The notes under the pieces were generated by a model. The model ran no database searches. It had not been told where the DNA came from and worked only from the letters and a program-made list of their open reading frames with translations. A program made the position numbers and the translations under genes. Positions 26,298-34,342 of a stretch of 49,992 nucleotides of DNA are shown here, piece after piece. The stretch comes from Bacteroidota bacterium (lineage in GTDB: Bacteria > Bacteroidota > Ignavibacteria > UBA10030 > UBA8401), in the NCBI GenBank assembly GCA_020052095.1, contig JAGVPT010000217.1, forward strand, positions 1 to 49,992, written 5' to 3'. The first letter of the stretch is position 1. The number at the start of each line of letters is the position of its first letter.

Positions 26298-29200
26298 ATG
26301 AACCTATTTAAGATTTTACTTCTTGCACTCTTTTCGTTCGGTATTGTCTTCGCATATAACCCTGAAAGACAAGAAAAATTGAAAGAAGCACAAGAAGCAC
26401 GACGATCGGCCAGTATAAGTCCATCGTCAGCACTATTAGCTCCAACTGCTGACTGGATTCCGATCAACATCGGTCTCACTGGTCTGACTATGTTGACTAT
26501 TGATTATAGATCCAACGGTGTTATCTGGGCATCCGGATGGGTTGGTACTCAAGATTATACATTCTATTCAGCGGATCATGGAGTAAACTGGACAAAGAAA
26601 GCAATGCCTCCGACCGCCAATGTCGGTTATACGAACCTTTCCGCTGCCAATGATTCCGTCGCGATCATAGCGAACTACGACGGTGTTATTTTCAGAACGG
26701 AAAATCGTGGAGCTCAATGGGATACCGTATATAAATATTCAACTCCCGACTCAGGATTTTTTGACGGAACAAAATTTGTTGATGGAACCACAGGATATGC
26801 AGTTGGTGATGCTGACTGGTTTGGCATGCATTTGGTCAAAACCACTGATGCAGGAAAAACTTGGAATCGAATTACAACTATTCCAACAGAAGTACAAGGT
26901 CCGGTAAAAACATATTCCGCTGCCGGATTAGGTAAATTAGTTGACGGCGTTGGGAATAATGTTTGGGTAACATTTTACATGGCAGCTTCTGCTAATAGAG
27001 CCGGCGTCCCAATAATTCGCTCAACAGATGGCGGAGCAACTTGGACGTATATAGTTAACAAACTGAATGATGCAGCGGGCACTGTTAACTATTATTTCCG
27101 TTCAATCACCTTCAAGGACGCTACCAACGGTTGGGGTATCGGGCGTCAAGCCGGGACAGTAACTTATCCACTGTATAAAACAACCGATGGCGGTGTTACA
27201 TGGAGTGATACGCTGCAAATTGAAACAGGTATTGGAGGGGCAGTGAACAAAGTTCGGAATATCCATCCAATCGGTGGATTTACGACATTGCTTGCTGTTG
27301 GAACGAAACTTACAAATGCATCGTCATGGTTATCCACAGATGGCGGGACAACGTTTACATATTTGAAGACACCTATCGCTGGTGAGTTTAGAGCCGGCGG
27401 TGGTTATGATGCCACACATATGTTTGCCGGTGGCGGACCAGGATTATTCAAATTTGGCCCATCCGTTGCAGTCACGTTCATCGCAAACACGTCTGGAGTA
27501 CCAGACACGTTGAAGACAACCTCCTTTGTCCAAATTCGTGGCGGGACTTCCCAGTTGACATGGGATAATAACTCGGGAACGAAAATGGCAAACATCGGCG
27601 GTGAATACTGGAGCAAGACCATACGTTTTGCGCCGGGAACTTCAGTGCCGTATAAGTTCTTCACAAACGCAAAGAGCGCTATTACCGGTTCCGATAATGG
27701 CTGGGAAGCAAACCTCGGTACCGGCTCAACGAATCGTGAATTGACAGTAGGCAACAACGATACAACATTGGCTGTCCAGTATGTGAACGGTTTCTTAAGT
27801 GGAGCAGCTCAGTCGGCTGGGCCGTTCGTTGCGAAAGCCGATTCATATACCTGTTACATTCGCGTCAACATGCAATCGTACGCAGATTTCAACCCAGCTC
27901 TCCACGTTGTCGGAGTCCGCGGTTCATTTCCCGCTTCCAATTGGGGAACTTCGAGTCCTGGAATTGTTGGAACAAACCACGCGAATGGCGGCTCGGTGAT
28001 GTATAACGGCGCTAATTTTTATAGTCTCGCTGTTCGATGGCCGAAGACGTTGGTGGATACGTCAACAAGCCCCGTGTCAATGAGCTACAAGTGGGTTATC
28101 CACGCCGTCGGTCATCCCCTGGATGAACCTTGGGACAAGCTGATCAAAGATCCAAGCTTCCAGCAAACGTTCAATATGCCAAAAAAAGACACTACGATCA
28201 ACTGGGTGTGGTATAACAATACACCATACATCCCGCCTACAGGGACCGACACGACAACATTTATCTTCGTGACCAACCTTGCTAAAGCTATTCAGTCAAA
28301 CAGCATAAAGCCTGGCGATAGCGTCTCAGTTCGTTACGGATACAACGGTTCAGCCGCGGCAATCACCACGAAATTACTGGTGAAGAAAGGGCTAACTGGA
28401 ACCCTATACGTCGATACTTCAAAAGTTATTGGCGTAACAGTGAACCCGGCAAAGCAAGGATTCATGTATCAATACTATCTGACGAAGAATGCCACAGAAT
28501 ATCGTGAAGTTTACTACGACTTCTTCTGGACTGGTGACCCGACCTTGGCTGAAAAGCGCAAGGCAAGTGTCACGGTAAAGAATAGTACTATTATAGTGTA
28601 CGATACTCTGAGCGGCGGCGCTGCTGCAAACAGGCAGCCGTACTGGCAGAGCACTGTGAAACTTGCGCGTAATGTCCGGGTCACGTTCACCTGCGACCTT
28701 CGTCCGGCGTATTACCACTTCCTATATGGCGACTCATTATTTGATGTCCAGAAAGCCTTTAGGGATATGGGACCAGGCGACAAAGACAGCGTGTACAATT
28801 GGGGTGTCTGGATGAACGGACCGGCAGTTGGCGGTTGGAGCAATCCAGGCGGCAACGACTGGGGCGTTGGTCTACGCACCAATCTGTTGAAGAAAATGTA
28901 TGATGACGGGACACACGGAGACAAAGTTGCCGGTGACCGCTTCTATACATTACAACAAATGTTCTATAAAGATTCAATCAACAATACTGTTGGACAGGTA
29001 TTCAAGTTCGGTTTGTACGCTGGCGATAATGAAGGTGGAAAAGGCGGCTACGGCAATAACCACGTTGAGAATATCAACGATGCGGATACTGCCTACGCGC
29101 TTCCTTCTCAATTCGGCAGCATCAATCCGAAGTGGTTCCGGTGGTGGAATTATGACAAGGGCACGGTCGACGTTGAACAACTCGATGGCGTTCCGTTGAC

Positions 29201-29459
29201 GTATTCACTCGACCAGAACTATCCGAATCCGTTCAACCCGTCTACGACGATCAACTATTCAATTCCGGTGAGCGGCCGCGTGACCATGCGCATCTTCAAC
29301 GTGCTCGGTCAAGAGGTTGGAACCTTGTTGAATGGCGATCAGAACGCCGGCAAGTATCAGCTTTCGTTTGATGCAAGTCGGTATTCAAGCGGCGTGTACT
29401 TCTACCGTATCGAAGCAGGCACATTCTCGGCGGTAAAGAAGATGATGCTGTTGAAGTAA
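26298..29459 (+). CDS. Secreted BNR-repeat and carbohydrate-binding protein with T9SS tail
   Basis: A 1053-aa protein with signal peptide (MNLFKILLLALFSFGIVFA). Residues about 50-370 contain at least five BNR/sortilin-type repeats of the form S/T-x-D-x-G-x-T/N-W (SADHGVNWTK, TTDAGKTWNR, STDGGATWTY, TTDGGVTWSD, STDGGTTFTY), predicting a beta-propeller. From about 385 to 645 two starch-binding-like beta domains follow (VPYKFFTNAK, VVGVRGSFPASNW). A further one at about 800-960 contains MYDDGTHGDKVAGDRFYT, nearly the same as MYDDGTHGDQENGDSIWT in the GH57 protein at 36150. The tail DQNYPNPFNPSTTINYSI...GVYFYRIEAGTFSAVKKMMLLK is a T9SS type A sorting domain. No sialidase catalytic set is evident, so a surface glucan-binding role is more likely than hydrolysis. 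It is the second surface glycan-binding protein of the window. Confidence 0.85.
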   Translation: MNLFKILLLALFSFGIVFAYNPERQEKLKEAQEARRSASISPSSALLAPTADWIPINIGLTGLTMLTIDYRSNGVIWASGWVGTQDYTFYSADHGVNWTKKAMPPTANVGYTNLSAANDSVAIIANYDGVIFRTENRGAQWDTVYKYSTPDSGFFDGTKFVDGTTGYAVGDADWFGMHLVKTTDAGKTWNRITTIPTEVQGPVKTYSAAGLGKLVDGVGNNVWVTFYMAASANRAGVPIIRSTDGGATWTYIVNKLNDAAGTVNYYFRSITFKDATNGWGIGRQAGTVTYPLYKTTDGGVTWSDTLQIETGIGGAVNKVRNIHPIGGFTTLLAVGTKLTNASSWLSTDGGTTFTYLKTPIAGEFRAGGGYDATHMFAGGGPGLFKFGPSVAVTFIANTSGVPDTLKTTSFVQIRGGTSQLTWDNNSGTKMANIGGEYWSKTIRFAPGTSVPYKFFTNAKSAITGSDNGWEANLGTGSTNRELTVGNNDTTLAVQYVNGFLSGAAQSAGPFVAKADSYTCYIRVNMQSYADFNPALHVVGVRGSFPASNWGTSSPGIVGTNHANGGSVMYNGANFYSLAVRWPKTLVDTSTSPVSMSYKWVIHAVGHPLDEPWDKLIKDPSFQQTFNMPKKDTTINWVWYNNTPYIPPTGTDTTTFIFVTNLAKAIQSNSIKPGDSVSVRYGYNGSAAAITTKLLVKKGLTGTLYVDTSKVIGVTVNPAKQGFMYQYYLTKNATEYREVYYDFFWTGDPTLAEKRKASVTVKNSTIIVYDTLSGGAAANRQPYWQSTVKLARNVRVTFTCDLRPAYYHFLYGDSLFDVQKAFRDMGPGDKDSVYNWGVWMNGPAVGGWSNPGGNDWGVGLRTNLLKKMYDDGTHGDKVAGDRFYTLQQMFYKDSINNTVGQVFKFGLYAGDNEGGKGGYGNNHVENINDADTAYALPSQFGSINPKWFRWWNYDKGTVDVEQLDGVPLTYSLDQNYPNPFNPSTTINYSIPVSGRVTMRIFNVLGQEVGTLLNGDQNAGKYQLSFDASRYSSGVYFYRIEAGTFSAVKKMMLLK

Positions 29460-29471
29460 GGCCTTCTTGTT

Positions 29472-29508
29472 CAGGCGGTACGATTCGTGCCGCCTGGACT
29501 TTTATTGT
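29472..29508 (+). terminator. Rho-independent terminator after the BNR protein
   Basis: CAGGCGGTAC pairs with GTGCCGCCTG (one G-U) around a short loop and is followed by ACTTTTATT. It begins 13 bp after the stop codon. Confidence 0.8.
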
Positions 29509-29523
29509 TGGATTACGATCTCG

Positions 29524-29558
29524 AAAGGCAAGGTGAAGCTCTCCCTTGCCTTTTGTTT
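29524..29558 (+). terminator. Second tandem terminator
   Basis: AAAGGCAAGG and CCTTGCCTTT form a perfect 10-bp stem with a GC-poor loop, followed by TGTTT. Two terminators in tandem suggest that the surface genes upstream and the degradation/import genes downstream are separate transcription units. Confidence 0.8.
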
Positions 29559-29605
29559 AACGGTATCTGACAACCACCTGCTCCAGCATTCACGACCATG
29601 CTCCC

Positions 29606-31000
29606 ATGTTCCAGACCCAAGTGAACTTCACTCCCGATTGGGCAAAGGACGCGATCTTCTATCAAATTTTTCCCGAGCGATTTGCAAACGGCGACACGTC
29701 GAATGACCCTCCCGGCGTCGAACGGTGGGAAAATCTGCCGAAAGGAAATAACTTCTTCGGCGGGGACATTCAAGGTATCGTCGATCATCTCGAGTATGTT
29801 CGGGACCTCGGCGCCACTGCAATCTATTTGAATCCGGTCTTTGCTTCTCCGAGCAACCACAAGTACTATACTTCCGATTATTTGAAAATTGACCCTGCCT
29901 TTGGAACGAACGAAATATTCCAAAGGCTCGTGCACGAATGCCACGCAAAGAAGTTGCGAATCGTTATTGATGGTGTTTTCAACCACACGGGTACTGAGCA
30001 CTGGGCGTTTCAGGATATTGTGAAGAAGGGTGAGAAGTCAAAATACCTAGGATGGTACAATATATATTCCTTCCCAATTTCGCTTCCCCCGGGCAAACCG
30101 AACTACGAATGCTGGTGGAATTTCGGCCGCCTCCCGAAGCTAATGGTCGAACATCCGGAGGTAAAAGCGCATCTGTTTGATGTAACGCGCTACTGGACAA
30201 ACATGGGGATCGACGGATGGCGGCTCGACGTGCCGAACGAGATCCCGCACTCTTTTTGGGTCGAGTGGCGCTCGCTTGTTAAGTCCTTGAATCCTCAGTG
30301 CTATATCGTCGGAGAAATCTGGGATGATGCAACACCGTGGTTAAAGGGAGATCAGTTCGACGCCGTGATGAATTACCGATTCCGAAATGCATGTCTTGAG
30401 TATTTCTGCCGCGGAACAATTTCGCCGTCGCAATTCGCTGACCGGCTCGCGCGCACTCGCAGCGCATATCCCGATGAAGTGAATTATGTTCTTCAGAACC
30501 TTGTCGGAAGCCATGACACGGAGAGGTACCTGACGCTATGCAAGAACGAAATGTGGAAAGTGGAATTGACCGTTTTTTTTCAGATGACCTACCTCGGCGC
30601 CCCAATGGTGTACTACGGCGATGAAATTGGAATGGAAGGCGGAAAAGATCCCGATTGCCGCCGCCCAATGATATGGGATGAGAGTAAATGGAACAAATCG
30701 CTGCGGAAGCTCTATAGTAATCTGATATCTGCTCGTAACTCGTCGCCGGCATTGCGGAGGGGAAATTACAAAACGCTCTTGACTGATGATGAACGGGGAC
30801 TATTCGTTTTTGAACGCAGGATGGATCCCGAACGCGCCTATGTTGTCATCAATAAAAATGGAAAAGCAAACAGCGTCGAGATCGCTGTTCCACCGGAATT
30901 AAAAACCTGCGCCGACGCATTAACCGGTGAGCGCGTAGCCGTTCACAATGGAAGTATCCGTTGCGTCGTTGCCGGCCGCTCAGGAAAAATTATTATCTGA
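29606..31000 (+). CDS. Cytoplasmic GH13 maltodextrin hydrolase (neopullulanase/cyclomaltodextrinase-like)
   Basis: A 464-aa GH13 enzyme without a signal peptide, so presumably cytoplasmic, where it would cut imported maltodextrins to glucose and maltose. The motifs are complete: DGVFNHTG; GWRLDVPNE with nucleophile Asp208; VGEIWDD with acid/base Glu237; VGSHDTER with Asp304. The start WAKDAIFYQIFPERFANGD and NNFFGGDIQGIVDHL are the neopullulanase subgroup signature. It lacks the N-terminal CBM34 domain common in that subgroup and is correspondingly short. The remnant at 16905 is its closest relative in the window. No obvious ribosome site precedes the ATG. The gene follows two terminators, so it needs its own promoter, which I could not identify. 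Product specificity is not determinable from sequence alone. Confidence 0.92.
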   Translation: MFQTQVNFTPDWAKDAIFYQIFPERFANGDTSNDPPGVERWENLPKGNNFFGGDIQGIVDHLEYVRDLGATAIYLNPVFASPSNHKYYTSDYLKIDPAFGTNEIFQRLVHECHAKKLRIVIDGVFNHTGTEHWAFQDIVKKGEKSKYLGWYNIYSFPISLPPGKPNYECWWNFGRLPKLMVEHPEVKAHLFDVTRYWTNMGIDGWRLDVPNEIPHSFWVEWRSLVKSLNPQCYIVGEIWDDATPWLKGDQFDAVMNYRFRNACLEYFCRGTISPSQFADRLARTRSAYPDEVNYVLQNLVGSHDTERYLTLCKNEMWKVELTVFFQMTYLGAPMVYYGDEIGMEGGKDPDCRRPMIWDESKWNKSLRKLYSNLISARNSSPALRRGNYKTLLTDDERGLFVFERRMDPERAYVVINKNGKANSVEIAVPPELKTCADALTGERVAVHNGSIRCVVAGRSGKIII

Positions 31001-31017
31001 TGTTACGCAGAATCAAG

Positions 31018-31069
31018 TCCCCTCTGTGTGTTGGCAAGAGCGTGAGCGAGAGGGGATTTAGGGGTGTGT
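31018..31069 (+). repeat. Short palindromic intergenic repeat, copy A
   Basis: TCCCCTCT ... AGAGGGGA forms a stem, followed by TTTAGGGGTGTGT. The same architecture recurs inverted at 31112-31163 and, more loosely, at 46145-46204. It starts 17 bp after the GH13 stop codon. Confidence 0.75.
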
Positions 31070-31111
31070 AAAAATATTCGATAATAACGCACAATTGAGT
31101 TGAATACACTG

Positions 31112-31163
31112 ACACACCCCTTACCCCTCTCGCTTGCGCTGCAATCCACCGCTGCAGAGGGGA
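31112..31163 (-). repeat. Short palindromic intergenic repeat, copy B (inverted)
   Basis: ACACACCCCT-TACCCCTCTCGCT is the reverse complement of the end of copy A apart from a 2-nt indel, and the element ends GAGGGGA. Copies A and B face each other across about 42 nt of AT-rich DNA, giving a large cruciform-capable structure or a MITE-like unit. Small hairpins follow (AGTCC-AAA-GGACT near 31174; GCGTC-TTT-GACGC near 31203). Confidence 0.75.
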
Positions 31164-31297
31164 ATTTCCGCCAGTCCAAAGGACTCCTTCGGAGAGGAGG
31201 ATGCGTCTTTGACGCAATGAGTTTGAGAATACACGGTTTGCGTATCATCAATTATTACTGCATGAAGTTTAGAAAACCATTGAAGAACCGGAGCCGT

Positions 31298-34200
31298 ATG
31301 AAGAAAAATCTGATTGTTGTCCTCATCGTCACGCTCGCATCTGCGCTGCACGCACAAGACAGCGTGGACGTTACATTTCGCTACTCGAAATCCGGCGTGG
31401 GTACTATCTATGTCGTCGGTGAATTCAACGGATGGAATAACGCAATCTGGCCGATGACAAATGCGGGGAACGATCTGTGGACAAGGACGGAACGATTGCG
31501 AGTTGGGGGCAATCCCACACCGCCGTCAGTTGGGATCCCTGGAGCATGGCAATATAAATTCTATTTTTCGGGAGCCTCTCCGTGGCCCAACGATCCATTA
31601 AACCACCATGAGAATCCTGCCGATAATAATAATACATTCATTTACACAAAAGATCCGACCATCTATCAAGTACTTCCTAATCAGCGCCAGCCGATTGTGA
31701 CGACCTCGGCACCGACCGTCAGCGCATATATTTTCCCCAAAGTCGGCGCGACGATCGACACTGCTTCCATATCAGTTACGATTGACGGGAAAACATATGC
31801 CGAAGTATCGCGGTATTATGACGGACCAACAAAACAACTTGTTTATAAGATTCCCCAGCCGCTGTTGAACGGCCCGCATACGTTAATCCTGAACGCGGGA
31901 ACAGATGCCGGGGGGCATAACGCCGATACGGTGACGTTTACGGTGCAAGCGGGATATGTGCAAATCTCCACGCAAGGAGGATATGAGACACGAAATCCGT
32001 TACGGCAAATCCGAGGTATCGTGCAAGATACGAGCATTCATATCGCAAAAGTTGTTCGTAATAATTCCGACACATCAATCGTCGAAGTTGTCAATGGAAT
32101 GTACGCGGCGACCGATACGCTTACCGAAGGCGTCAACACGTTCAAAACCGTCATCGATACGTCTGGAGTGAAAGTAGTTTCTGATCAAGTATCATTCACC
32201 TATATAGTAGATCATCGCCCTTACGCTCGGGCATCGATGAATTTCTTTGGCGCAACACAGATTGAGTTGAGTGCATTGTCGACGGCGGATCCTGACGGAC
32301 AAACCGTAACAAATTTCAAATGGCTGGATGATCCACAGACGCCTCTTGGATTGACAGGAAAGACGGCTGGGACAGTTCAGATCCCAAAACCTCCAAAACC
32401 GGGCGAGTATTATTACTTCTTGGTTGCTACTGATCCCGATGGAAATAGTGATACGACGCGTCTCTATTTAACCGTTAAGAACGACGGCACAGTGATCAGT
32501 CCTACCATTGCCAGTAATCCGGAATGGGCGAAACGTGCCAGAGTTTATTTTCTATTTCCAAAATCATTCACCGATGAAGAGACGATTGCCGGTGCCGCGA
32601 AGCGTCTGCAGTATATTAGGGACCTTGGCTTCAACGTTATCTGGGTGATGCCGGTAATGAAGAACGCCTCTCCAATTAATAGAGGCAGCGGACCTGGATA
32701 CAATATCGTTGACTTCTACACTGTAGCTCCTGAATACGGAACCAATGATGATTTCAAAAGTTTTATTTCACAAGCGCACGCCCTCGGTCTAAAGGTCATC
32801 CTCGATGTAACTCCCAATCATAGCAGCCGCTTCCATCCATGGTCAGCAGACGCGCATCTTTTCAAACAGGATTCGCGATACTGGAATTGGTACGAACACA
32901 CAATAATACCCCATAACGATAACGGCTTGGGCCAATCGCTCGACGGCGACGGTTTCAATTATTATTCAGGCTTCAGCGACCAGTTGTTGAATTTCAATTG
33001 GAAAGATATTGACGCGCAAGCCGAGATGATCAACGTTTACAAATATTGGCTGAAAGAGTTTGGATTGGATGGATACCGCTTTGACGTGTACTGGGGACCG
33101 CATCGGCGATACGGCGAGCGATATATGGGAAAGCCGGTGAGGGACGCGTTGAAGCATATTAAACCCGACATTTTTCTTCTTGCCGAAGACGATGGGACGG
33201 GCGGAGGAACGGAAACAATATACGCGGACTATTCGAGCGGAGGAATCAACGGCGGAGTTGATGCGGCGTACGATTTCAAATTGTATTTCAATCAAATTCG
33301 TAATTTCGGTTTCAGCGCCGGTGCAGTCAATAACCTTCACGCCGATATCTTCAACGGAGGATTTTACCCGGGACCGAATGCTTTGTATATGCGATTCATG
33401 GAATCGCAGGATGAAGACCGCATAGTGCAGTTCTACTCTCAAGGGCAGGTCTTGGACGCCACAACGACATTCAGACGAACCATGCCTATGGCAACGGTGA
33501 TCTTTTCTGCGCCGGGATTTCCTATGATATGGAACGGTCAAGAGATCGGCTGGGGATACGGTATCTCTGGGTCGAAAGATGCCCGCACGCGAAGTCTCAT
33601 CAATTGGGCCTACCAAGGCAAAACATTACTAACCCCCCATTACCAAAGACTCGCATGGATTCGTGGCTCGTTTCCCGCTTTTACATCGCAAACTCTTTTT
33701 CAGTTAAGTACCGGCAACGCGCTTGCGTATGGCTTTTCACGCCCCATGGAAGACGAGAACGGTGTTACGATTACAAACTTCAGCGACGTTACAGTAGCGA
33801 CGTCGATTACACTCAGCGGCACCGGCCCCTCACCGAATGTCTATTTCACCGGTGGGGTGCAAGATGGCAAGACCTATTATATGAACGACGTATATAATGA
33901 CACTTCGTATGCAATCACATTCACGGCCGGTTTTGCGGATTTCTCAGCGACACTTCCTCCTTACGGGTCTGCAGTTTACGTTCTGTCCGATTCGCTGTTC
34001 AGATTGAAAGTTCCTTCGCTTACCGGTGTTGATGAGCGCTTGCCGCTGAGCACGATGCCAACGCAATTTTCGCTTGAACAGAATTATCCGAATCCATTCA
34101 ATCCGACAACGCTTATACAATTTTCGCTTCCCGCCGGGCAGCCCGATGCTGGTTCTCGACACATCACCCTGAAGGTATTCGATATGCTTGGGCGAGAAGC

Positions 34201-34342
34201 CGCGACTCTTTTCGATGGGGAAAAAGGTCCGGGTGCATATCGCGTTATCTTCGATGCCTCACATCTCTCGTCCGGGGTGTACTATTACAGACTCTCAGCG
34301 GGGAACAACACAGAAGTGAAGAGGATGATGCTTCTAAAATGA
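31298..34342 (+). CDS. Secreted multidomain GH13 amylase with glycogen-binding-like domain and T9SS tail
   Basis: A 1014-aa exported enzyme. ATG 31298 is chosen because GGAG lies 4 nt upstream and a signal peptide starts there (MKKNLIVVLIVTLASALHAQ); the longer frame runs into the upstream repeat. Order: CBM48/AMPK-like domain (about 22-115, YVVGEFNGWNN), Ig-like or N-domains (about 125-395), GH13 barrel (about 400-800), C-terminal beta domain, and a T9SS tail (LEQNYPNPFNPTTLIQF...GVYYYRLSAGNNTEVKRMMLLK). Catalytic residues: Asp596 in GYRFDVYWG, Glu630 in LLAEDD and Asp705. The fourth motif reads ESQDEDR instead of the usual NHD, so the conserved histidine is Gln704; activity or specificity may be altered. 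DVTPNHSS is intact. Its stop overlaps the next start (ATGA), indicating translational coupling. Confidence 0.9.
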   Translation: MKKNLIVVLIVTLASALHAQDSVDVTFRYSKSGVGTIYVVGEFNGWNNAIWPMTNAGNDLWTRTERLRVGGNPTPPSVGIPGAWQYKFYFSGASPWPNDPLNHHENPADNNNTFIYTKDPTIYQVLPNQRQPIVTTSAPTVSAYIFPKVGATIDTASISVTIDGKTYAEVSRYYDGPTKQLVYKIPQPLLNGPHTLILNAGTDAGGHNADTVTFTVQAGYVQISTQGGYETRNPLRQIRGIVQDTSIHIAKVVRNNSDTSIVEVVNGMYAATDTLTEGVNTFKTVIDTSGVKVVSDQVSFTYIVDHRPYARASMNFFGATQIELSALSTADPDGQTVTNFKWLDDPQTPLGLTGKTAGTVQIPKPPKPGEYYYFLVATDPDGNSDTTRLYLTVKNDGTVISPTIASNPEWAKRARVYFLFPKSFTDEETIAGAAKRLQYIRDLGFNVIWVMPVMKNASPINRGSGPGYNIVDFYTVAPEYGTNDDFKSFISQAHALGLKVILDVTPNHSSRFHPWSADAHLFKQDSRYWNWYEHTIIPHNDNGLGQSLDGDGFNYYSGFSDQLLNFNWKDIDAQAEMINVYKYWLKEFGLDGYRFDVYWGPHRRYGERYMGKPVRDALKHIKPDIFLLAEDDGTGGGTETIYADYSSGGINGGVDAAYDFKLYFNQIRNFGFSAGAVNNLHADIFNGGFYPGPNALYMRFMESQDEDRIVQFYSQGQVLDATTTFRRTMPMATVIFSAPGFPMIWNGQEIGWGYGISGSKDARTRSLINWAYQGKTLLTPHYQRLAWIRGSFPAFTSQTLFQLSTGNALAYGFSRPMEDENGVTITNFSDVTVATSITLSGTGPSPNVYFTGGVQDGKTYYMNDVYNDTSYAITFTAGFADFSATLPPYGSAVYVLSDSLFRLKVPSLTGVDERLPLSTMPTQFSLEQNYPNPFNPTTLIQFSLPAGQPDAGSRHITLKVFDMLGREAATLFDGEKGPGAYRVIFDASHLSSGVYYYRLSAGNNTEVKRMMLLK

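Noticed and set aside
31100-31297. N-terminal extension of the secreted GH13
   Set aside because: It is translated from the inverted intergenic repeat; the signal peptide and ribosome site support 31298.
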